Shown: one piece after another, positions 1 through 5,665 of the stretch
Numbering within the stretch: the first letter of the stretch is position 1
Layout of the letters: every line of letters begins with the position of its first letter
Source of the DNA: Trueperaceae bacterium
Lineage (GTDB): Bacteria; Deinococcota; Deinococci; Deinococcales; Trueperaceae
Assembly: GCA_007128755.1 (NCBI GenBank)
Contig: SKWV01000475.1
Location: forward strand, 1-9,388
Direction of reading: 5' to 3'
DNA length: 9,388 nt
Program-made: the position numbers and the translations under genes
Notes under the pieces: generated by a model
What the model saw: only the letters and a program-made list of their open reading frames with translations
What the model was told of the DNA's origin: nothing
Database searches by the model: none

Positions 1-92
1 CGCCGCTCGTTCCGGAGACCGTGGTGCGGGTCCCGGTCACGAACCGGGATCGGCCCGAAGCGGTGTTCGTCGGCAAGGCACTCGACGCATGA
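1..92 (+). CDS. C-terminal end of an unidentified protein (5' part outside window)
   Basis: An open frame enters from the left edge; its first complete codon is at position 3. It ends at the TGA at 90-92 after 29 codons. The visible tail contains the segment ETVVRVPVTNRDRPEAVFVG and ends KALDA. The TGA overlaps the ATG of the next gene (ATGA, 89-92), the usual sign of two translationally coupled genes in one operon. The codons are GC-rich at the third position, which supports real coding. The tail is too short to assign a family, so the function is unknown. It could only be named from sequence to the left of the window. Confidence 0.6.
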   Translation, partial: PLVPETVVRVPVTNRDRPEAVFVGKALDA

Positions 93-511
93 TGCGCGAG
101 ATCCCGTCGTTCGCGGACCTGATGCTGCTGCCGGGGATCGTGGAGCGCGAGGCCAGCGTCTTCATCAAGCACGGGCGCATCGCGGTCACGACCGCGTTCC
201 CGGTTCAGGTCGTCAAGGAGATGAGCGTGTACCCGCACGTGCGCGTGAGCGTCGATGCCGACGGGCACGTCCTCCTGGAGGCGCGTGAGGCGCGGCACCG
301 CCGGCTGATGCTGGTGTGGCCGTCGGGGAAGCGCCAGGGCATGCTGGTGTGGGAGCGAGGGTACTTCTCGCTGGTCGCGTCGTCCGTCATCACCTCGTTG
401 ATCTCGGCGGGCTGCGCCGTCGACGTGGTGCGGTGCGACGCCGAGGAGACGCTGGCCGATGTGCTGGCGCGGTTGCCGCGCATCGAGGGCGCACCGTCGG
501 GAGACGAGTAG
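89..511 (+). CDS. Unrecognised 140-residue protein
   Basis: I do not recognise this protein. The start is a doubled ATG (89 and 92) overlapping the stop of the upstream gene, so translation is probably coupled; only a weak AAGG (75-78) lies upstream. The chain is soluble-looking, with no signal peptide or clear membrane segment. It alternates short strands and helices: an amphipathic N-terminus (IPSFADLMLLPGIVE), a basic middle (REARHRRLMLVWPSGKRQG) ending in a Trp-rich strand, a helix near SLVASSVITSLISAGC, and an acidic C-terminus with a helix near ETLADVLARLP. It has two cysteines, C109 and C115, not arranged as a metal site. It is probably the last gene of its operon, because it converges on the fetB-like gene with a single base between the two stop codons. 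Its role may follow from the truncated gene upstream. Confidence 0.75.
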   Translation: MMREIPSFADLMLLPGIVEREASVFIKHGRIAVTTAFPVQVVKEMSVYPHVRVSVDADGHVLLEAREARHRRLMLVWPSGKRQGMLVWERGYFSLVASSVITSLISAGCAVDVVRCDAEETLADVLARLPRIEGAPSGDE

Positions 512-512
512 C

Positions 513-1322
513 CTAGGAGCGCTCGACCCTCCGCACGCGGTCGGTCCGAAGCCGGCCGCGCTCGTCGAACAGCCGCCCGAACGCGAGCGCCACCACGCCG
601 AAGGCCCCGAGCGCCGTGGCCGAGGCGATCATGAACATGATCACGATCTGGTAGCGCACGGCGTCCACCGGCGCCGCGCCGGCGAGGATCTGACCCGTCA
701 TCATGCCGGGCAAGCTCACGATGCCCATCACCATCATCGCGTTGATGGTGGGGATCATGCCGACCCGCAGCGCGTCGGCGATCAGGTCGTGCGCCGCCTC
801 CCAGCGGCTGGCACCGAGAGCCAGCAGGAGTTCGATGCGGTCGCGGCCGTTCACGACCCCCTCGGTGAAGCGGTCGAGCGCCAGGGAGATGCCGTTCAGG
901 ACGTTGCCGAGCACCATGCCGAGCAACGGGATCAGGTACTGGGCGTCGTACCAGGGCTCGACCCGGATGATGCCGACGAGCGCGAAGCCGGTCACGAGGA
1001 ACGAGGCCGAGAGGATCGAGACGAGGCTGTCCCAGTACACGCCCGCGAAGCGGCGCCTGGTGCGGTTCACGGCGGCGACGCTGGCGAGTGTCGTCATCAC
1101 GAGGGCGATGGCGAGGATCGGCACCGCCTGGTCGAGGGCGAAGACCCACTCGAGGACCAGACCGATCAGGAGGAGCTGCACGGTCATCCGCGCCGACGCG
1201 ACGAGCAGGCTGCGCGCCAGCCCCAACCGGAGCGCCACCGACAGGGCGATGTTGACGACGATGAGCGCGGCGGCGAGCGCCAGCTGCCACAGGCTGATGG
1301 GGATGTAGGCGGCGTCGCTCAT
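513..1322 (-). CDS. fetB: FetB-type ABC transporter permease (UPF0014/YbbM family)
   Basis: This is an inner-membrane permease of 269 residues, close to the roughly 260 usual for the family. Its E. coli relative FetB works with FetA to export iron and protect against oxidative stress. About seven hydrophobic segments can be seen, near residues 11-31, 41-60, 67-86, 101-119, 128-147, 188-208 and 224-249. The family hallmarks are present: a cytoplasmic ELLLALGASRWEAA loop at 164-177, which probably docks the ATPase, and the SLPGMMTGQILAGA stretch at 203-216 followed by AVRYQI. The C-terminus is an Arg-rich cytoplasmic tail. The ATG overlaps the stop of the upstream ATPase gene by four bases (ATGA, 1319-1322), so the two subunits are made together. 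The family assignment is firm. Iron as the substrate is inferred from E. coli. Confidence 0.93.
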   Translation of the reverse strand: MSDAAYIPISLWQLALAAALIVVNIALSVALRLGLARSLLVASARMTVQLLLIGLVLEWVFALDQAVPILAIALVMTTLASVAAVNRTRRRFAGVYWDSLVSILSASFLVTGFALVGIIRVEPWYDAQYLIPLLGMVLGNVLNGISLALDRFTEGVVNGRDRIELLLALGASRWEAAHDLIADALRVGMIPTINAMMVMGIVSLPGMMTGQILAGAAPVDAVRYQIVIMFMIASATALGAFGVVALAFGRLFDERGRLRTDRVRRVERS

Positions 1323-1996
1323 GCCTGGCCAGCCAGCGCGACGCGCCTGTCGGCGACGCGCGCGAGCTGCGCCTCCACGTGGCTCGTCCAGACGACGGCG
1401 CGATCGGGGTCGGCGGCGAGCCAGGAGGTGACGAGCCCCTCGAGCGCCCGCGTGCTCTCGACGTCGAGCGACGCGGTCGGCTCGTCGAGGAGCAGGACGC
1501 GTGGGCTCGCCAGCAGCGTCCGGACCAGGGCGACCAGCTGCGCCTCGCCGCCCGAGAGCTGTTCGGCCCGCTGATCGAGGAAGGGAGGCTGACGCTCCAG
1601 GCCCGCGAGGTACGCGAGCGCTTCGTCACGGGGGAAGGGGCGGGAGCGATGCACGCGCAGGCGGAACGGGAGGCGCAGGTTGTCTTCGACCGTGCCCTCG
1701 ACCATCGCCGGTCGCTGCGCCAGGAGGCGCACCTGGGCGCGGTAGCGCGGCATCGGCCAGTCGCCCATGGGGACGCCGTCGAACGTGACCTCGCCCTCGT
1801 CGAGCGGGTCGAGGCCAGCGATCGCGCGCAGCACGAGTGTCTTGCCCGATCCGGTGGGCCCGACGAGCGCGAGCCGCTCGCCGGGGGAGAGGGAGAAGCC
1901 GAGGCGCCGCCAGATCCAGCGCCCGTCGAGCGAGCGACCGAGACCCGAGACCTCGAGGAGGGAGCGGCGGTCGGGAGCCGTGGTCACCGCGGGCAC
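1319..1996 (-). CDS. fetA: FetA-type ABC transporter ATP-binding protein (YbbL family)
   Basis: This is a 225-residue ABC ATPase with every motif intact: Walker A GPTGSGKT at 46-53, Q-loop Gln94 in LLAQRP, signature LSGGEAQ at 147-153, Walker B VLLLDEP at 167-173, and switch His206 in WTSH. It would hydrolyse ATP on the cytoplasmic face to drive the FetB-type permease encoded immediately downstream with a 4-base overlap. The short length and the UPF0014 permease partner identify it as FetA/YbbL-like rather than a generic importer ATPase. The start is GTG (1994-1996); the two ATGs just upstream are out of frame. A later in-frame GTG at 1985-1987 is possible. No clear Shine-Dalgarno sequence is seen. 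A TACAAT -10-like hexamer lies about 20 bases upstream. Iron or other metal export is inferred from the E. coli pair. Confidence 0.92.
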   Translation of the reverse strand: MPAVTTAPDRRSLLEVSGLGRSLDGRWIWRRLGFSLSPGERLALVGPTGSGKTLVLRAIAGLDPLDEGEVTFDGVPMGDWPMPRYRAQVRLLAQRPAMVEGTVEDNLRLPFRLRVHRSRPFPRDEALAYLAGLERQPPFLDQRAEQLSGGEAQLVALVRTLLASPRVLLLDEPTASLDVESTRALEGLVTSWLAADPDRAVVWTSHVEAQLARVADRRVALAGQA

Positions 1997-2016
1997 ATCA
2001 TCGCCGACACGCGAGG

Positions 2017-2022
2017 ATTGTA
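2017..2022 (-). promoter_or_regulatory. Putative -10 box of the fetAB-like operon
   Basis: Read on the minus strand this is TACAAT, five of six matches to TATAAT, which stands out in GC-rich surroundings. It lies 20 bases before the GTG start of the ATPase gene, leaving room for a leader of about 13 bases. A -35 box is poor: CCGACG at 18-base spacing keeps only the central GAC. The 116-base gap between the divergent genes holds no other obvious minus-strand candidate. Confidence 0.45.
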
Positions 2023-2100
2023 CGACCCGGCGGAGCGTCGCGTCGGCCGATCGGGCGCCGCCGGCGTGCGCTCGGCGGCGTTCGGCAGCGCACGACGCGC

Positions 2101-2106
2101 TACCCT
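2101..2106 (+). promoter_or_regulatory. Putative leaderless -10 box of the lipocalin-like lipoprotein gene
   Basis: TACCCT fits the TANNNT form and ends six bases before the ATG at 2113. Transcription would then begin at or beside the A of the start codon, giving a leaderless mRNA, and the gene has no Shine-Dalgarno sequence. The same arrangement occurs before the cupin gene at 4954. No good -35 box is visible. Confidence 0.5.
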
Positions 2107-2112
2107 CGCACC

Positions 2113-3207
2113 ATGCGGGTCGTGCTGCCGTTCGCCTGTGCCTTGGCGCTGGTCGTCGTCGGTTGCGCGCCGAGCGTCTTCGACCAGCCCTACCCGGTCG
2201 TCGCGGTCGAGCTCCCGCGCGACGACGCCTCCCATCCGGCGCCGATCGAGTGGTGGTACTGGGTCGGCCATCTCGAGACCGACGACGGGCGCGCCTTCGC
2301 GTTCCAACTCACCTTCTTCGAGGCCTACGTCCCGCCCGAGATGCGCTCGGCCGTGCCGCTGGGTTGGTTCATCGAGAAGGGGATCGTAGCGCACGCGGCC
2401 GTCACGGACCTAGGCGAGGAGCGTCACGTGATGGGTCAGCGGTTCGACGGCTACTACCAGTCGGGCGCCTCGCCGATCGACCTCGCCGTCTACGTCGGCG
2501 ACTGGCGGGCAGAGCGTGACGACGACGGGGTCAGCCACGCGCTCTCGTTCGCGGTCGGCGGCTACGCGCTCGATCTCGTCCTCACGCCGGAGAAGCCGGC
2601 GGCGCTGCACGGTGATCCCCCCGGCATCCAGACGATGGGTCCGGGAGGCGTGAGCTACTACGTCTCCCACACCCGGATGGCGGCGGCGGGCGCCATCCGC
2701 GGCCCGTGCGCGTGGGCGCGCGCCTGCCCGGCGACGCCGGTGCAGGGCCAGGCCTGGTTCGATCATCAGTGGGGCGACTTCCGCATCGACGAGTTCGTCG
2801 GCTGGGACTGGTTCGCGCTGCAGTTCGACGACGGCGCCGAGGTCATGCTCTACCTCATCCGCGGCGACGACGGCGGCTACGCCTCGGCGGCCGGGTCCTA
2901 CGTGACCGCGGGCGGTCGCACCCTGCCGCTCCTGGAGGACGACTTCGAGATCGTTCCGACTGGCGCCACGTGGACGAGTCCCGACACGGGGGCCGTCTAC
3001 CCGGCCGAGTGGCGCATCGTCGTCCCCGTCCACGACGTGGACGTGCTCGTGGTCCCGCTCCTGGCGGCGCAGGAGATGGACACGCGCGCCACCACCAGGA
3101 TCGTCTACTGGGAGGGAGCAGTCGAGGTGCGGGGCTCGCGGCCCGGTCTGGGCTTCGTCGAGCTCACGAACTACGACCGGCAGCCGTTCGAGTCGCGCCG
3201 GCGCTGA
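2113..3207 (+). CDS. Lipocalin-like (AttH/CrtC-family) lipoprotein
   Basis: This is a 364-residue secreted lipoprotein. The N-terminus has a short hydrophobic signal (residues 2-17) ending in the lipobox VVGC with Cys18 as the lipid-anchored residue. The mature chain matches the AttH/carotenoid 1,2-hydratase (CrtC) fold, two tandem lipocalin-like barrels. It has the hallmark HPAPIEWWYWVGHL at 41-54 and the second-half signature QGQAWFDHQWGDF at 211-223, near the mid-chain His/Trp motif conserved in the family. True CrtC enzymes add water to the terminal double bond of carotenoids. With no carotenoid genes nearby and a lipid anchor, this copy is better called CrtC-like of unknown substrate, perhaps binding a hydrophobic ligand. 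I chose the ATG at 2113 because it places the signal peptide at residue 1 and has a TANNNT box six bases upstream; the frame is open further upstream to 1837. It is divergent from the fetAB-like operon. Confidence 0.87.
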   Translation: MRVVLPFACALALVVVGCAPSVFDQPYPVVAVELPRDDASHPAPIEWWYWVGHLETDDGRAFAFQLTFFEAYVPPEMRSAVPLGWFIEKGIVAHAAVTDLGEERHVMGQRFDGYYQSGASPIDLAVYVGDWRAERDDDGVSHALSFAVGGYALDLVLTPEKPAALHGDPPGIQTMGPGGVSYYVSHTRMAAAGAIRGPCAWARACPATPVQGQAWFDHQWGDFRIDEFVGWDWFALQFDDGAEVMLYLIRGDDGGYASAAGSYVTAGGRTLPLLEDDFEIVPTGATWTSPDTGAVYPAEWRIVVPVHDVDVLVVPLLAAQEMDTRATTRIVYWEGAVEVRGSRPGLGFVELTNYDRQPFESRRR

Positions 3208-3336
3208 CGTCGTGACGCCGACGCGCCCACGGTCGGCCCGAAGGCGAGCGGCCTGGCCGCCGCGGTGGGAGCGGTTCGGCTGCTCGAGATCGCCCTCGCC
3301 GCCGAAGGCGGCGCTGCGGGAGAGGATGCCTCATGA
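3208..3336 (+). pseudogene. Probable 3' remnant of a lost gene coupled to the aldolase
   Basis: This stretch has no plausible full start. It continues in the same frame as the lipoprotein gene, beyond that gene's TGA (3205-3207), to a TGA at 3334-3336. Its codons look coding, with first positions mostly G and third positions mostly G or C. The translation includes PTVGPKASGLAAAVGAVRLL followed by a Glu/Ala helix, which reads like a natural C-terminus. The TGA overlaps the aldolase ATG (ATGA, 3333-3336), as expected of an original operon partner. The tail loosely resembles C-termini of Gfo/Idh/MocA sugar dehydrogenases, but this is a weak impression. A short leader peptide from the GTG at about 3265 is an alternative. 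The lipoprotein gene appears to have replaced the missing 5' part. Confidence 0.4.
3321..3325 (+). promoter_or_regulatory. Ribosome binding site of the KDPG aldolase
   Basis: AGAGG, within GGGAGAGG, lies seven bases before the ATG at 3333. It is one of the clearest Shine-Dalgarno sequences in the window. It sits inside the coding-like remnant and supports the ATG at 3333 as the start, overlapping the upstream TGA. Confidence 0.55.
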
Positions 3337-3977
3337 TCGACGTCGCCGATCACCTCCGGGAGCACTCCGTCCTCGCCATCTTGCGGGGTGTGCCGGCCAG
3401 CGAGCTGGCCGCGCTGGGCCTTGCGATCGTCGACGGGGGCGTCCGCAGCCTGGAGGTCACCTTCACCGACGCCGACGCGGGTGACAAGATCCGTCTCCTC
3501 CGCGACGAGCTGCCGGACGGCGTGCAGGTCGGCGCCGGCACCGTGACGACGCGCGCGCGTGCCGAGCAGGCCCGAGCGGCGGGTGCCAGCTTCCTCGTCA
3601 CCCCGCACGTGGGCGCCGAGGTGAACGCCTTCGCCCGCGATCACGCGCTACCCGTTCTGTGCGGCGCGACCACTCCCAGCGAGATCGCTCAGGCGCTCGA
3701 GCAGGGATGCACCTTCGTCAAGCTGTTCCCCGCCGGTCCGCTCGGTGCCTCGTACCTGCGTGCGCTCATGGGCCCCTACCCCGGGCTCGAGGTGTTCGCG
3801 GTGGGCGGCGTGGCGAGCGCCAATGCCCGCGCGTTCCTCGAGGCCGGCGCGATCGGCCTCGGCATCGGCGGTGGGTTGACCTCGCCGGGGGGGAGCGCCG
3901 CCGGCCTGGCGGCCGTGAGCCGCCAGGCTCGCGAGCTGGTCGGCATCGTGACCACGTTCCGGGCGGAGCCGGCGTGA
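3333..3977 (+). CDS. eda: KDPG/KHG-type aldolase (2-keto-3-deoxy-6-phosphogluconate family)
   Basis: This is a 214-residue class I aldolase, the normal length for the family. It would split 2-keto-3-deoxy-6-phosphogluconate, or the galactonate isomer, into pyruvate and glyceraldehyde 3-phosphate, the last step of Entner-Doudoroff or sugar-acid breakdown in the cytoplasm. The TIM-barrel motifs occur in order: LAILRG at 14-19 with Arg18, SLEVTFT with catalytic Glu41, VGAGTV, FLVTPH, GATTPSEI, and FVKLFPA with Schiff-base Lys130. Near the end, AVGGV and IGLGIGGGL match the phosphate-binding loops. The AILRG motif is also found in DgoA (galactonate branch), so substrate specificity is open. The ATG has a good Shine-Dalgarno sequence and overlaps the stop of a probable lost partner. 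No other Entner-Doudoroff gene is in the window. Confidence 0.92.
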   Translation: MIDVADHLREHSVLAILRGVPASELAALGLAIVDGGVRSLEVTFTDADAGDKIRLLRDELPDGVQVGAGTVTTRARAEQARAAGASFLVTPHVGAEVNAFARDHALPVLCGATTPSEIAQALEQGCTFVKLFPAGPLGASYLRALMGPYPGLEVFAVGGVASANARAFLEAGAIGLGIGGGLTSPGGSAAGLAAVSRQARELVGIVTTFRAEPA

Positions 3978-3986
3978 CGATCGCCT

Positions 3987-4030
3987 CACCGTGGCGGTGT
4001 GGTGACGCGCGTGATCCGCGGCGGCCGCGG
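3987..4030. terminator. Hairpins in the convergent gap after the aldolase (possible terminator)
   Basis: The gap between the aldolase stop (3977) and the stop of the oppositely oriented hydrolase (4067) holds two perfect short hairpins. One is CACCG-TGG-CGGTG at 3987-3999 and the other is CCGCGG-CGG-CCGCGG at 4016-4030. Neither is followed by a T-tract on either strand, so they are not canonical intrinsic terminators. In DNA this GC-rich, such stems also arise by chance. Their place between convergent genes is the only positional support. Confidence 0.25.
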
Positions 4031-4066
4031 GCGCCCTGTCGTCGCGAGGCGGTCACGCGCTAGTCC

Positions 4067-4849
4067 TCAGCCGCTGGGCGAGGCGACGAACCTCTCGTGG
4101 AACGCCTCCACGACATCGCGCAGCCGCGGCGGTAGGTGGCCGAGCGCCCGGGCGCGGATGTCGTGCGGCACGCCGCCGTAGTACGGCTCCGCGATCGCGC
4201 CGGCGATGCACGCCATGGTGTCGGCGTCGCCGCCGAGCGAGATGGCGTTGCGCAGCGCGTCCTCGAAGCCCGTCGACTCGAGGAACGCGACGATCGCCTC
4301 GGGCACCGACCCCTGGCACGAGACGTCGAAGGCGTAGTCGGGCCTGATCTCGTCGAGCGTCCGGTCGATCGCGTAGCCGACGTCGTGCTCCACGAACGCA
4401 CGGATCGTCACCTTGTCGTGCCCGCTGCGCGCGAGGAAGACCGCTCCCGCGACCGCCTGGGCGCCGCGGACGCCCTCCGGGTGGTCGTGCGTCACGGCGG
4501 CCGTGTCGGCGGCGAGGCGCAGCGCCTCGGCGAGCGTCCCGGTCGCGTAGCCGACGGGGCTCACCCGCATGGCCGAGCCGTTCCCCCAGCTCCCGTACGG
4601 TTCGCGCCTTCCCTCGCGCGCCCAGCGGAGGAAGGCGCCCCCATAACCCGCGGAGGGGAAGTCGCGCACGTACGCATGGAAGCGCTCGGCGAGGTCGCCG
4701 CCGTGGAGCAGGTGCTCGGCCACCGCCACCGTGAGGACGGTGTCGTCCGTGAAGGTCGAGCCCGGGCCCCACAGCGCGGCGTCCTTGCGTTTCGTGGGGT
4801 TCCACTCGTAGACCGACCCGGCGATGTCGCCCGCGATCGCGCCGATCAT
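4067..4849 (-). CDS. ADP-ribosylglycohydrolase family protein
   Basis: This is a 260-residue all-helical hydrolase of the DraG/ARH family, which removes ADP-ribose from proteins or small molecules using two magnesium ions. The N-terminus MIGAIAGDIAGSVYEW is the normal family start. The metal-binding motif STFTDDT lies at 31-37 (Asp35, Asp36), GNGSAMR at 89-95, THDHPEG at 120-126, and the second metal motif SLGGDADT at 204-211 (Asp208, Asp210) followed by AGAIAEPYYGG. All catalytic groups are present. I chose the ATG at 4849 because it matches the family N-terminus and has GAGG seven bases upstream. The frame stays open to a TTG at 4951 and contains an ATG at 4927, which would add 34 or 26 residues of unlikely sequence. 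It is divergent from the cupin gene. No partner ADP-ribosyltransferase is visible, so the substrate is unknown. Confidence 0.92.
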   Translation of the reverse strand: MIGAIAGDIAGSVYEWNPTKRKDAALWGPGSTFTDDTVLTVAVAEHLLHGGDLAERFHAYVRDFPSAGYGGAFLRWAREGRREPYGSWGNGSAMRVSPVGYATGTLAEALRLAADTAAVTHDHPEGVRGAQAVAGAVFLARSGHDKVTIRAFVEHDVGYAIDRTLDEIRPDYAFDVSCQGSVPEAIVAFLESTGFEDALRNAISLGGDADTMACIAGAIAEPYYGGVPHDIRARALGHLPPRLRDVVEAFHERFVASPSG

Positions 4850-4856
4850 GGTGTGG

Positions 4857-4860
4857 CCTC
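4857..4860 (-). promoter_or_regulatory. Ribosome binding site deciding the hydrolase start
   Basis: On the minus strand this reads GAGG, with seven bases to the ATG at 4849. It favours that start over the upstream in-frame ATG (4927) and TTG (4951), neither of which has a purine-rich site before it. Confidence 0.45.
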
Positions 4861-4941
4861 GGAAGCCGGCGAACGGTGCCTCGTCATGCCCGACGATACG
4901 AGATGTGCGGTCGATGAGGACGCGCATCGGCGTGCGCCGAC

Positions 4942-4947
4942 TATGAT
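4942..4947 (+). promoter_or_regulatory. Putative leaderless -10 box of the cupin gene
   Basis: TATGAT matches TATAAT at five of six positions and ends six bases before the ATG at 4954. Transcription would start at about the start codon. The bases between box and ATG (TCAAGC) contain no Shine-Dalgarno sequence. The spacing equals that before the lipoprotein gene at 2113. No convincing -35 box is seen. Confidence 0.55.
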
Positions 4948-4953
4948 TCAAGC

Positions 4954-5490
4954 ATGAACCCTGACGAAGGCACCCCCAAGCGCCGCGTACGGTTCGAAGA
5001 AGCGGCCGCCCGCCTCGCCGGTCACGATGAGTCCGTCGTCAGCGTGTTCCGCCACGGCACGCTCGAGGTCGAGCTCTACGCTCCGCGCGGCCGGGACACG
5101 CAGTCGCCGCACGACCGCGACGAGATCTACGTGGTGGTGCGCGGCACGGGCACGTTCGTGCACGGCGACCAGCGTGATCCCTGCGGGCCGCACGACGTCC
5201 TGTTCGCCCCCGCGGGCCTCGAGCATCGCTTCGAGGGGTTCACGCCGGACTTCATGGTGTGGGTCATGTTCTACGGTCCCGAGGGCGGGGAGCGCGGGCC
5301 CGCCGATCGCCGGCACGGGGGAGACCGACGGCTCCAGGCACCGAGGCTGGACGACGATACGGCTGCCGAACACGACCCGGTGACGGCCGACGAGGACCTC
5401 GAGACCGCCTACCTCGAGACGGGCGACGATGCAGAGACCGACGACGATGCAGAGCCCTTCGACGATGACCCGGAGACCAGCGAGCCCTGA
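4954..5490 (+). CDS. Cupin-domain protein with long acidic tail
   Basis: This is a small cytoplasmic protein of 178 residues in two parts. Residues about 30-110 form a single cupin barrel: motif 1 around PHDRDEIYVVVRGTGTF (52-68), with His53 and Glu57 as likely metal ligands, and motif 2 around DVLFAPAGLEHRFEGF (81-96), with His91. The second motif-1 histidine is replaced by Arg55. A similar PHD(Q/R)DE pattern is, from memory, common in a cupin subgroup of unknown function, so this is probably not a defect. Residues 111-178 are a low-complexity tail rich in Asp and Glu, probably disordered, containing a near-duplicated six-residue unit. The reaction is unknown; such proteins can be dioxygenases, isomerases or ligand-binding proteins. 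It is transcribed away from the hydrolase gene, 104 bases between starts. Confidence 0.85.
   Translation: MNPDEGTPKRRVRFEEAAARLAGHDESVVSVFRHGTLEVELYAPRGRDTQSPHDRDEIYVVVRGTGTFVHGDQRDPCGPHDVLFAPAGLEHRFEGFTPDFMVWVMFYGPEGGERGPADRRHGGDRRLQAPRLDDDTAAEHDPVTADEDLETAYLETGDDAETDDDAEPFDDDPETSEP
5424..5454 (+). repeat. 18-base tandem near-duplication in the cupin tail
   Basis: The 13-base word CGACGATGCAGAG occurs at 5424-5436 and again at 5442-5454, 18 bases apart and in frame. The unit encodes GDDAET then DDDAEP. It looks like a recent slippage duplication that lengthened the acidic tail. Confidence 0.7.
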
Positions 5491-5493
5491 GCG

Positions 5494-5665
5494 TCACATG
5501 CGAACGCCGCGCCCCTCCTCGAGTCGCATGGTCGCGGCCGTGTCCACCGTCAGCCCGCAACGCTCGGCGCCACCGCGCCGCCGCCCCGCACGCCGCGGCC
5601 TTCTCGCCCCGGCGCCCGCTTGAGCGCGACGAGGCGGTCGACGTGACGGCGCGAGCGGGCGCATC
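5494..5665 (-). pseudogene. Possible decayed gene end between the cupin and transporter genes
   Basis: This 175-base gap has coding-like signal on the minus strand. From the TGA at 5494-5496, about 26 codons (up to about 5574) have G-rich first and GC-rich third positions and translate to a plausible C-terminus ending TVDTAATMRLEEGRGVRM. Further upstream the same frame becomes Arg/Pro-rich. A neighbouring frame then looks better (HVDRLVALKRAPGREG, about 5590-5640), as if a frameshift separated two fragments. The end lies three bases from the cupin stop, a normal convergent arrangement. I do not recognise the family. An intact short ORF (5494-5697) or plain noncoding sequence are alternatives. 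Confidence 0.25.

Noticed and set aside
205..1629. Long minus-strand open frame across the 140-residue protein and the exporter genes
   Set aside because: It is Arg/Pro/Ser-rich with no recognisable domain and overlaps firmly identified genes in other frames, as expected of stop-poor GC-rich DNA.
1837..2112. Upstream extension of the lipoprotein reading frame
   Set aside because: It would add 92 Arg-rich residues, overlap the ATPase gene and bury the signal peptide and lipobox, which belong at the N-terminus from the ATG at 2113.
2113..3207. Annotation of the lipoprotein as a genuine carotenoid 1,2-hydratase
   Set aside because: The fold family fits, but the lipid anchor and lack of any carotenoid gene nearby do not support that activity.
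4850..4951. Longer N-terminus for the ADP-ribosylglycohydrolase from TTG 4951 or ATG 4927
   Set aside because: The family start MIGAIAGD begins at 4849 with a GAGG site before it, and the longer forms have no ribosome binding site.
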